Positions 44,801-53,600 of a stretch of 64,000 nt of DNA are shown in pieces. The notes beneath the pieces are model-generated. The model saw only the letters and a program-made list of their open reading frames with translations. It had not been told where the DNA came from and did not search any database. Positions within the stretch are counted from its first letter, which is position 1. Each line of letters starts with the position of its first letter. The stretch comes from Pseudomonas sp. ok272. Lineage in GTDB: Bacteria; Pseudomonadota; Gammaproteobacteria; Pseudomonadales; Pseudomonadaceae. The stretch spans positions 160,660 to 224,659 of the forward strand of contig NZ_FOCB01000010.1 of the NCBI RefSeq assembly GCF_900109995.1, written 5' to 3'. The position numbers and the translations under genes are program-made.

Positions 44801-45008
44801 GATCAACCGCACCGCGACCTTCGTGTTCTACATCGGCGACCACCACTTCGGCACCCTGACCGCGTTCGTGCCGGGGGCCTCGGCCCAGGGCTTCAAGTTC
44901 ACCTCGGCGCTGCCGGTGCAGGTGCTCAAGGGCATGGCGCCGATCCTCACGCCCTACCTGCAACCGGGCAGCCAGACCTTGTGCCGGGTGCAGACGGCCG
45001 CCCGCTGA
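41886..45008 (+). CDS. Divergent class A penicillin-binding protein (transglycosylase)
   Basis: A 1,040-residue protein with one N-terminal membrane helix (about 40-60) and a large periplasmic part. A GT51 transglycosylase region holds FIENRD (glutamate 190), GGSTLATQLEKYR and a YLN motif. A transpeptidase-like domain follows with S521-TAK and K950-TG, plus a 60-90 residue helical insertion. The first catalytic motif departs from the usual EDxxFxxH. It is much longer than PBP1a-c relatives and stands next to the NEL genes. Role in wall synthesis is likely but not certain. Confidence 0.8.
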   Translation: MDQSTMGALWQTDSSKTVAPADRVDEASPPPEKPRRRYAWRMFWLLLLISAVVLFLAAQKEIRTSRLQAREFSHWAAALSYSMHPGPSDSIYYPGAGPFDKRLGYSALGEFLPRLLKRDYVIAAQARFSPTLLDYSRQGLFVPYAEKIQAGLSITDCSAAPLYQFNYPQQLYASFAAIPPLMVHSLLFIENRDLLDPRQPLSNPAVDWPRFAMAAWSQVAKLLHLPGQTAGGSTLATQLEKYRHSPDGLTVSGSEKIRQMISASVRAYQAGPNTLGARQNIVRDYLNSVPLSAVPGHGEVHGVAEGLRVWYDADFTQVNQALASTATDPTSLAQRGLALRQVLSLMIAQRRPSYYLNKGRADLASLTDSHIRLLAQSGVLDAPLTTAALASQVTYRDWLQQPTIQPIETTKGISVARSRLASMLNRPLYDLDRLDLSATSTLQGDLQTQTTEYLKQLADPVFAAKIGLLGERLLTAASTAQVRYSFTLLELTPDGSRVRAQTDSTDQPFDINEGSKLELGSTAKLRVLTTYLQIIAELHQRYGDKPPAELKKVEVPPLDLLTRWSVDYLIQNPDRSLSKMLGAALDRKYSASPGEAFFTGGGLHHFHNFRNEDNGRSPTLRDALRESINLPFIRLMRDLVRYVTYNGPNNSAELLKDDDNPRRQEYLAQFADREGTTFLLKFWKKYQKKDTQARLDTFLDGMHPTPIRLAAVHRYLLPGASQEDFNSFVRSHLVGAKLSEKLTDERLERLYASYGPGAYDLPDQGFIAKVHPLDLWLIGYLLSHPDATFSQIVKASQFERQEVYSWLFKSRHKSARDSRIRTMLEIEAFLDIHQRWQSVGYPFDHLVPSLATAIGSSGDRPAALAELVGTILNDGVRLPTLRIDSLHFAANTPYETRLTNDPNVGKRVIPSEVATALREALSQVVDAGTAKRVAGSFKLADGTPLAMGGKTGTGDNRIEAFGAGGRILSSKAINRTATFVFYIGDHHFGTLTAFVPGASAQGFKFTSALPVQVLKGMAPILTPYLQPGSQTLCRVQTAAR

Positions 45009-45020
45009 CGCCGTTCAGCA

Positions 45021-45038
45021 CGGGATCAGGTGATCCCG
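45021..45038 (+). terminator. Hairpin after the transglycosylase gene
   Basis: CGGGATCA-GG-TGATCCCG, a perfect 8-bp inverted repeat 12 bp past the stop, with no U tract. Confidence 0.45.
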
Positions 45039-45186
45039 CGCGCGGGTAGTAATAGGGTATTTTTCGCGCTCGATTTTTAACCCTTTCCAGCCCTTTCACT
45101 GGCTGTTTTCACGGATCTTTTGCGTTTTTACCCAGCGGATCGCTTCAGTAGCCTGAAGGTTCATTTACCCCTTCAGGTATTCCTCC

Positions 45187-48100
45187 ATGAGCACACGTGC
45201 CCCCACCCCGACCACCGGGGTCCATGACGCCTTCATCCGACAGCAAACCCCGCCCTGGCTGCTCGGTACCACGCCCCAGCGCATCGCCGCGTTCAAGGCG
45301 CTGAAGCCTCCGATTCCCGTCGTCTACGCCGCGCCCACCCAGCCCGCCGCGTTGCCTGCCCTCAAGCACGCCATCGGCCAACACTGGGAGCGGCAAAATG
45401 CCGTGGATCACAAGCTCCAGGCCTTGAACGACCTGCAGGGCTTCGCCGAGCCATTGCTCAAGAATGCCCTGGCCAACTACGGCGACATCGATGTGCGCAA
45501 CACCTACATCCGCCTCTACAGCAGCGCCGACCTGCCGTGGTGGACGATCAATGTCATCCCCGGCGAAAAGAGCCAGACCCGCACCCTGCTGGAAGCGGCG
45601 CTGCACAACTTCAGCCTCGGGGAGACCTTCACCGACTACGCGTTCCTCTCGGGCGAAGACGTGCGCGGCCAACGCACCCCACTGACCTTCAACCACGCCA
45701 CCACGGGCGAGGTCCTGAGCGCCGAAATCTTCAAGACCCTGTGTCGCGACCTCGACCTCGGCGCCCGCTACCAACGCGAACTGCACGCCGCCCTGGGACT
45801 GAGCGCCCCCACGGTCGAGGCGTCGCTGCGCCACAAGGTGATCGCCAGCCTCAAGGCCGGCCTGGACAGCGCCGCCCACCTGGCCCTGGCGCAACAGGAC
45901 ATCGGCGAGGACGACTATGCGCTGATCCAGGCCATGCTCACCGGCCGCCCCGGCCCGTTGACCCTCGGCGGCCAAGCCATCGAGTTCTACACCCTGGACC
46001 TGCTGGACACGCGCCTGCCCGGCATCCTGATCATTGCCACGCAAACCGCCGACTGGGGCACAGGACGGATGTTGGCCTATGTCCCGAATGACCCGCACCA
46101 CCCGCTCAAGCACTACCCCTCGTCGCTGGACTTCGTGCAAGAGCTGACCCGCCAACTGCGGGACGAGCCCCCGGCGCCGGGCGAATCGCCAGTGCGCTAT
46201 CAACAATTCTTCAGCCAATTCGTCGCCCAGCAACAGCGCGGTGCGTTTTTCGCTGAACTCAACAGCCTGCTCGCCACCGTGCGCTGGCACCCACGCGACC
46301 CCACTGACAATCGCCCGAACTGGCGCGCGCAGCCGGTGGAGACCCCCAACCTGCGCCTCAAGGTCGCGCCCGTGCGCGAAGACAGCGCCAACCGCAGCAG
46401 CGACCCGGGGCAACATGACCTCTGGCATTACCTGTACCGGGTCAAACACAACAAGGTGCTCAACGACGCCCAGGAAATCGCCGTCAGCACCGCCTACGCC
46501 GACCGCATGGCGCGCTGGGCCTGGTGGGACAACCTGGGCAAGATCGTCAGCGACCTGTTGAACGCGGCACTGCTGGTGATCACCCCCTTTGTGCCGGGGG
46601 TGGGTGAGTTGATGCTGGCGTACACCGCCTACCAATTGGCCGACGAAGTGTTCGAAGGGGTCATCGATTGGGCCGAAGGCCAGGGCCTCGAGGCCCTGGA
46701 ACACGTGTTTGCCGTGGTGCAGAACGTGATCGAACTGGCGACCTTCGGCGCAGCGGGCAAGGTCGGCGAAGTCGCGCGCCTGAAGCTGTCGCCCTTCGTC
46801 GAAGGCCTCAAGCCCGTGCAGACGCCCAGCGGCCACACTCGCCTGTGGCACCCCGACCTCAGTCCCTATCAACACCCGGCCCTCGACCTGTCGCCACGGG
46901 CCAGGGCCGACGAGAACGGGCTGCACCGGCACAACGGCAAGCAGCTGCTGCGCCACGACGGCCAGCACTATGAAGTGCGCCAGGACCCGGTCAGCGGGCA
47001 GCACCACCTCCAGCATCCACGGCGACCCGACGCCTACCGTCCACGCGTGCGGCTCAACGGCAACGGGACCGTCGTGCATGAACTGGAGCAACCGCGCACC
47101 TGGAGCAACCGCCAATTGCTGCGCCGCCTGGGGCCGATGACCGATGGGCTGAGCGATGCCGAGCTGGAAGATGCGCGGCGGATCAGCGGGGTCGATCACG
47201 GCCACTTGCGCCGCCTGTACACCGACAACCAGCCAACGCCGCCCTTGCTCGCCGACACCCTGCAACAGCGCACTAGCGAGCACTATGCCAGCGCCAGCGT
47301 GCAACGCATTCGCAGCGCACAGCCCCTGGACCCCGCCGCCCTGTGGTTCGAGCAAACCATCACCGAGCTGCCGGGCTGGCCGCGAGAAAAGGGCTTGCAG
47401 GTGTTTGAGCGCTCCGACCTGTCCGGGGCTTCGCGTACCTACGGCAATCGCGAAGCCAGCGGCAACGACCTGGTGCGCATCAGCCTGGCCGACGTCCTGG
47501 ACGGGCGCTTGCCGGAGCAGGTCCTCGCGACCCTCGATGACGCACACGCCAACCAATTGCTGGGATACATCGAGACCCCGGCCCAACGGCCCCAGGCCTT
47601 GCGCAACCTGCTCGCCGACTATGTCGCGAGCAAGAGCACCGAGGTCGCCCGCGACCACTATCTACGCCACCAAGCGTCCAGCGACCCCAAGGTCGAGTTA
47701 CTGCGCGAGCAGTACCCGGAACTGCCGTTGAGCATCGCCGAGCAACTGGTCAGGCACACCCGCCCGGGGCAACGCCAGACCCTGAGCGACGCCAAGCGCC
47801 TGCCGCTGGACGTCAGCAACCGGGCTCGCGAACTGGCCTTCGAAGCCACCAGCACACGGGCCTTCGCGCCCATCTACCGGGAACAGCCCTTGAGCCCGAC
47901 CAGTGAAAACCTGGCCCTCAACACCTTGCGCCTTTATAGCGATGCACTGGCCAATGTCCGCCTTGAAGTCCGTGAGGCCCACGTCACGGGGGCCTTGCGT
48001 GTGCGGGTCGGCGCCGAAGATGCGCCCCACGCCCGCGTGCTGATACGCGGTACCGACGGGCGCTACCGGGTGCGTGGCGACACCGCGCAGCCACTGAGCG

Positions 48101-50319
48101 AACCCACGGACTTCTACAGCGCCGTGCTCCTGGCCCTGAGTGCAGACGCCAGCAAGACCCCGCTGTTCGCCCTCAATGAAGGTGAGTTGTTCCGCCAATG
48201 GCTGGTCCGCAAAACCCAGCCCCCCACACACCGACGCCTGGCCCTGGCCCAGCCGCCGATCCGCACTGAGGCCGAGCGCGAGACCTTGGTCCTGTTGACC
48301 GGCGGCAACAGCTTCAGCCGCCTGGGCGGTGCACAAGCACCCAACCCGCAGTTGACGGCAACGCGCATCAAGCGCTTGCTGCCCGAGATGTCCGAACAAG
48401 GGGTCGAACGCTTTTCCGAGGTGGTCGAAGGCGCAGAGGGGGGCCAGCTCCTGGAGCGGATCGAAGGCGAAAAAAACACCCTCAGCACGCAGTTGGACAG
48501 CTTCGTCAGGGGCCCGACCCGCTGGCCCGCCAAAAGCCGCCTGGAAGCCGTTGAGCGCCAGGCCCGCGCCCTGTTCGCCGACAAACTGCTTGAATGCTGG
48601 CAGGACGGCTACACCCAGCAATACGATGAGTACCGCTCGTTGCGCACCCCTACCGTGCTGGACCTGTCCGAGTTGCCGTGGCCCGAGCGGATGCCCGAAC
48701 TGACCCAGGACTTCCACCACGTGACCCAGTTGTACCTGTTCGGCAGCGGCTTCTCGGATGAGCACGCCAGCTTCCTCCTGCACTTCCCTTCGCTGCGCCG
48801 GCTCGACCTGTCGGATAACGTACTGACCGCCGTGCCGCCCGCCGTGGGCAAAATGCGCGCGCTCACCCACCTGGACCTGAGCAACAACCGCCTCATCCTC
48901 GACCCGGCCTCCCACGAGCACCTGCGTGGCCGACATCGCCTGCGCGAACTGGCCCTGAGCAACAACCCACTGGGCACGGCGCCGGACATCAGCCAGATGC
49001 CCTCGCTGACCGGGCTGCTGCTCAGCCACACCCAAATCAGCGAATGGCCCGGCGGGCTGTTCGCCCAACCCCGGGGCGAGGACTTCATCCTGCAGATGCC
49101 CGGCAACCCCATCACCCACTTGCCCCAAGTCCCTCCCGCCTCGGACGAAGCCCTGACCATCGCCCTGGCCCGCGTCGACTACCGCACGCTCACAGCCGAT
49201 TACCAGGACCTCTATGAGCACTACCGCGAGGCTCACGGCCTCGACCCCCATCGTCACTACGACCCCAAAGGCGAGAGCGGCCCGTGGCTCGAAGGCTTGG
49301 ATGACGCACAACAGCACGCCTTCAAGGCGACCTGGTACGCCCTGGAACACGAGCACGGCTCCCAGGGATTTTTCGAGGTCATCAGCTCCCTGGAGGACCC
49401 GGAGTTTTTCGAGTCCGAGGAAGACCAAACACTCTATGCGCGGGACCTGGGCATCCTGCGCCGTCAGGTCTGGCGCATGTTCCAGGCGATGGAGGCCGAC
49501 GGTGAGCTGAGGCAGCGCGTGTTCCGCCAGACGAGCTTTCCGGGCTTGTGCGCGGACGCCGGGATGCAGATCTTCAATGGCCTGGGGATCGAGGTGGAAG
49601 CCAGCCAGGCCCGGCTCTTCAGCCGTACCGCCAGCGAGCGTGAAGAGCGCCTGGTGACCCTGGCCCGAGGCGCAGCGCGCCTCAAGCTATTGGCCAACGT
49701 CGCGCGGGCCGACATCGCCCATCGGCTCAAGCCCCTTGAGCTGGGCGGGCTCGGCCTGCGCCTCAATACCCAAATGATCGACAGCCTGCCCGGCACCGTC
49801 GATGAAGTGGAAGTGCACCTGGCCTACCAGACACGCCTGGCCCGGCGGCTCGACCTGCCGTGGGTCAGCGAACACATGGTCTACCGCTCGACCGCCGGCG
49901 TCAGTGACGCGGCCATCGACCAGGCCTACAACGCCGTGCAGGCATTGAGCGAAGGCGATGGACTGGTCAACCAGATGCTGCTCGAACCGTACTGGGAGCG
50001 CTTTCTCAAGGAGCAGTACGCCCCGGAGTACGACGCCAACGAACAGTCTATCGATGAGCAGTTCGACGCGCTGGATGAGCTGTACAGCGAACAGCAGGCG
50101 CTGGCCCAGGACGTGGACCTGAGCGAGGAGCAACGCGCGATCTGGCACACTGCCTTGCAGGCCAGGGCCCGAGAACTGGGGCTCGATGCCACGCAGTGGC
50201 TGCCGGACCCAAGCATGTCCGAGGTGCAGTACAACCAGGCGCTCAATGATCTGGGCGAGCGCCGCCAGCAATGGCTACGCGACCAGACTCGCCTGCTGCT
50301 CGATCGACTCGACCAGTAA
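45187..50319 (+). CDS. NEL-type E3 ubiquitin ligase effector-like protein (first copy)
   Basis: A 1,710-residue soluble protein. Residues 1-430 look like the dermonecrotic-toxin-type domain common in these proteins; 440-520 is a hydrophobic region after the WAWWDN motif. Leucine-rich repeats lie at about 1180-1315 (LRRLDLSDNVLTAVP, LTHLDLSNNRL, LRELALSNNPL). The NEL domain (about 1340-1610) has the catalytic cysteine pattern CxD at C1455-A-D1457. NEL enzymes are bacterial effectors that ubiquitinate host proteins. No signal peptide is visible and no secretion genes are in the window. Confidence 0.85.
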   Translation: MSTRAPTPTTGVHDAFIRQQTPPWLLGTTPQRIAAFKALKPPIPVVYAAPTQPAALPALKHAIGQHWERQNAVDHKLQALNDLQGFAEPLLKNALANYGDIDVRNTYIRLYSSADLPWWTINVIPGEKSQTRTLLEAALHNFSLGETFTDYAFLSGEDVRGQRTPLTFNHATTGEVLSAEIFKTLCRDLDLGARYQRELHAALGLSAPTVEASLRHKVIASLKAGLDSAAHLALAQQDIGEDDYALIQAMLTGRPGPLTLGGQAIEFYTLDLLDTRLPGILIIATQTADWGTGRMLAYVPNDPHHPLKHYPSSLDFVQELTRQLRDEPPAPGESPVRYQQFFSQFVAQQQRGAFFAELNSLLATVRWHPRDPTDNRPNWRAQPVETPNLRLKVAPVREDSANRSSDPGQHDLWHYLYRVKHNKVLNDAQEIAVSTAYADRMARWAWWDNLGKIVSDLLNAALLVITPFVPGVGELMLAYTAYQLADEVFEGVIDWAEGQGLEALEHVFAVVQNVIELATFGAAGKVGEVARLKLSPFVEGLKPVQTPSGHTRLWHPDLSPYQHPALDLSPRARADENGLHRHNGKQLLRHDGQHYEVRQDPVSGQHHLQHPRRPDAYRPRVRLNGNGTVVHELEQPRTWSNRQLLRRLGPMTDGLSDAELEDARRISGVDHGHLRRLYTDNQPTPPLLADTLQQRTSEHYASASVQRIRSAQPLDPAALWFEQTITELPGWPREKGLQVFERSDLSGASRTYGNREASGNDLVRISLADVLDGRLPEQVLATLDDAHANQLLGYIETPAQRPQALRNLLADYVASKSTEVARDHYLRHQASSDPKVELLREQYPELPLSIAEQLVRHTRPGQRQTLSDAKRLPLDVSNRARELAFEATSTRAFAPIYREQPLSPTSENLALNTLRLYSDALANVRLEVREAHVTGALRVRVGAEDAPHARVLIRGTDGRYRVRGDTAQPLSEPTDFYSAVLLALSADASKTPLFALNEGELFRQWLVRKTQPPTHRRLALAQPPIRTEAERETLVLLTGGNSFSRLGGAQAPNPQLTATRIKRLLPEMSEQGVERFSEVVEGAEGGQLLERIEGEKNTLSTQLDSFVRGPTRWPAKSRLEAVERQARALFADKLLECWQDGYTQQYDEYRSLRTPTVLDLSELPWPERMPELTQDFHHVTQLYLFGSGFSDEHASFLLHFPSLRRLDLSDNVLTAVPPAVGKMRALTHLDLSNNRLILDPASHEHLRGRHRLRELALSNNPLGTAPDISQMPSLTGLLLSHTQISEWPGGLFAQPRGEDFILQMPGNPITHLPQVPPASDEALTIALARVDYRTLTADYQDLYEHYREAHGLDPHRHYDPKGESGPWLEGLDDAQQHAFKATWYALEHEHGSQGFFEVISSLEDPEFFESEEDQTLYARDLGILRRQVWRMFQAMEADGELRQRVFRQTSFPGLCADAGMQIFNGLGIEVEASQARLFSRTASEREERLVTLARGAARLKLLANVARADIAHRLKPLELGGLGLRLNTQMIDSLPGTVDEVEVHLAYQTRLARRLDLPWVSEHMVYRSTAGVSDAAIDQAYNAVQALSEGDGLVNQMLLEPYWERFLKEQYAPEYDANEQSIDEQFDALDELYSEQQALAQDVDLSEEQRAIWHTALQARARELGLDATQWLPDPSMSEVQYNQALNDLGERRQQWLRDQTRLLLDRLDQ

Positions 50320-50641
50320 AGAGCGCTGCGGGCAGATCCCCCGGTGGCCGTAAAATACTGACACCCGTGGCGAGCAAGCTCGCTCGCCACGGGCTGTTTG
50401 CATGTCGAGATGACCTTAAGGTGGGTGTGCACCTGATCGCTCCCACCTTGATCGACCACAACCCACCATCCCCTGCCCCGCACCGATCACCCATCTCCAG
50501 GCATTACTTATCTATTTTTAACATTTGAATAACTAACCCTAATCCCGTCTACCTCCCGCTACCGCTGCGGTTTTTTGCGCTTTTTTTCTCCCCCGCGAGG
50601 CATAGGCTAAGGCTTCAACTCACGGATCGAGTCCAACCTTC
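50320..50641. other. Gap between the two NEL genes
   Basis: About 320 bp. It holds a REP palindrome (50364-50393), then an AT-rich stretch (50500-50540) and T tracts (50570-50587) that form the likely promoter of the second gene. Confidence 0.55.
50364..50393. repeat. REP palindrome
   Basis: CCCGTGGCGAGC / GCTCGCCACGGG with a 6-nt AAGCTC centre, 45 bp after the first NEL gene. The same core recurs at 63761-63794. It may also end transcription. Confidence 0.75.
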
Positions 50642-53600
50642 ATGTCTGAACCACTGACCTTTAAACGGCCCCTGCCCCACACGGGGAAAGGCCCACATCA
50701 CGCCTTGATCAAGCGCCATGTTCCCCACTGGCTGTCTGCGGCCCAGTTGTCCAGGGTGGCGGCGCTGAAGGCTGCTCGCCTCGCGCGCCCCGCGTGGTAC
50801 GGCCACGCCAGCACCGACCAGCATCGGGCCCTCAAGCACGCCAACGCCAACAGTTGGACCACGCAAAACGCGGTCGACCGCCAGCTACGCGAACTCCAGG
50901 ACGTGTACGCGTTCGCCGAGCCCCTGCTCAAGCAAGCCATCCAGGACACCTACCACCTGGACCTCGACGTGCGCACGACCTTCCTGCACCTGTACATGCC
51001 TCGCCAACTGCCGTGGTACAGCCATGACTTTGCACGGGGCGTCACCACCCGCAACGTCTCACTGCTGGACGCCGCGTTGCATAACTTCGCCCAGGGCGAA
51101 ACCTTCGAGGCCGACTCCTGTTACATCAGCCAACCCGACTACCGGGGGCATTTCGCGATCAAGCCGTTGACCGGCATCATGTCCATCGAACAGTTCAAGA
51201 CGCTGTGCCGCGAACTGGACTTGGGCCGGCTCTATCAGCAGCACCTCAAGGCCCACTTACTGGCCACCGCGTCCCACGCCAGCGCCACGCTCAAGCAGCA
51301 GGTCATCGCCAGCCAGAAGGCCGCGCTCAGGACGGCCGCCGAATTGGCCCGGATCAAAACCAATGCCCAGGGTGTGCCCGACCTGAGCACCGGCGCCTAC
51401 CACGTGTTGCTGCGCGCGCTGCGCGGCGAGCGCGGGCTGATGCAGTTTTATCAACTGAACATACTCGACGCCGCGCTCACCGGCATCCTGCTGATCAGCG
51501 CCGACCAGGAGCGGGTGACCCATGCGTCGAAGCTGATTGCCTACATCCCCCACGACCCCGAAAACCCACTCAAGGAATACGACTCGCCCCTGGCGTTCAT
51601 GCTCGACCTGTCGCGCAAGCTGCGCAGCAACGGCCAGCACACTGCTGGCCACAACGGGCCGACACGGACCTACCGGCAATTCTTCAGTCAGTTCGTCGAC
51701 CATGGCCAGCGGGGGCATTTCTTCAGCGGCCTGGACCAACGCCTGTACCGGATCCAGTGGCATCAGAACGATCCGCTGGACCCACGCCCGAGCTGGCGCG
51801 AAAGCCCCATCGACAGCCCCAACCTGCAGTTCAGCGTGCAGCGCATCGACGCCGACCTGTGGCCGCACCAGTACCAGCAAGCCTTCAATAAAATCCTCAA
51901 CGATGGCCGCAGCCTCGCCGTGCCCACCGCCGATGCCGACAGCAATGCCCGCTGGGCCTGGTGGGATAACGTCAATGCGATGCTCAGCGACCTGTTCAAC
52001 CTTGCTCTGCTGGTGGTCACGCCGTTCGTGCCGGTGCTGGGCGAGTTGATGATGGTCTACACCGCCTTCCAATTCACCGACGAGGTGGTCGAAGGCCTGG
52101 TCGACCTGGCCGAGGCGCACTATCAGGAATGCGCCCGGCACTTCATCGCCGTGGCCATCGACGGCATCCAACTGGCTGCCTTGGGCGCCGGGGGGAAAAT
52201 TGCCCATGAGCAGTTGTTCACACCCTCGCCCTTCGTTGACGCCCTGCACCCGATCCAGGTCGCGGACACGCCACGCTTGTGGAACCCGGACCTGCGCCCC
52301 TACGCCCAACACGACCTGCGCTTGCCGGCGGACGCCCAGCCCGATGCGCAGGGCCTGCATACGCACCATGCACAGACCGTGCTACGCCTGGAGAACCGGC
52401 ATTATGTGGTCGAGCACGACGCGCACAGCCACACCTACCGAGTCAAACACCCCACCCGGCCCGATGCCTACGCCCCCGTCCTTGAGCACAATGGCCACGG
52501 TGCGTGGGTCCATGAAGGCGAGCACCCCTACACCTGGGACGGCGAGACCCTGCGCCGCCGCCTGGGCCCGATCACCGACGGCTTGAGTGCCAGCCAAGTG
52601 GAGCAAGCCTGCACCAGCAGCGGCACCCACAACGGCGCCTTGCGCCAGATGTACGCCGACCGCGACGGCCCTGCGCCACTGCTGGTCGACAGCCTCCAGC
52701 GCCTGCGCCTGCAAGCCGAAGTCGAGCAGGCCCCCGAGCAGATCCGCGCCGGGGCGCCGACGGAACTGCCGCTGAACTGGCCGGCGCAAACCACCAGCGA
52801 ACTGCCCGACTGGCCCACGGACAAAGCGATCAAGGTGTATTTGCGCGATGACCTGAGCGGTGATGCCCTGACCTACGGCGCCGCGCAGGCCGATGAGGTC
52901 CACACCCTCACGACCTGCTACCGGGACGTGGCGACGGGTAAGTTGCCCGAGCAGGTCGTCGGTTTCCTGAGCGAAGCCGAACTCCAGGCCCTGCTACCCG
53001 CGCCATTGCCCGAGACACCGACCGGGCGCATCCAGGCCCTGCGCGAGCAACTGGCCAGCGAACTGACCCAGCAACAACCGGACATTTTCTATCACCTGTA
53101 CAGCACCCGCGAAGCCCTCGACAGTCCCCATGGCCGGTTGCTGCAAACTCAGTTCCCAGCGCTGCCCAAGCGCCTGGTCAATGCCCTGCTGCTGCGCGCC
53201 ACGCCCAATGAGCTGGCACAGATGACCGCGGAACAGCGCATCCCCCTGCGCCTGAAGAACCTCGCCCGGGAACTGGTCCGGGAAACCCAGGCCAGCCATG
53301 CCTACGAAGGCTTCTACCACGCCCAGGATCTGCCCCTGGACACCGAGCGCCTGGTGCTCAATGCCTTGCGCCTGAACACCGACGCCCTGGGTGACTTGCA
53401 CCTGGCCATCCATGAGCGCAGCCCTGGCGGCCCACGGCGCTGTGCGGCGGGCCCCGTCGGCGCCAGCGTGCAGCGGCGCCTGCTGCGCCAGGCCGATGGC
53501 CGCTACCGGATCCATGCGCCCAACCCACCCGCGCCCCAGCCGCTGTATGACCTGTTCGAGGCCCTGTTGCGCGTGGTGCCGCCCGAGAAGCTCGACTACC

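Noticed and set aside
45145..47658. Minus-strand frame of 837 codons opposite the first NEL gene
   Set aside because: Antisense shadow; no start context, domain or neighbour support.
50320..50641. HrpL-type (type III regulon) box before the NEL genes
   Set aside because: I looked for GGAACC-N16-CCACNNA in both NEL upstream regions and did not see it.
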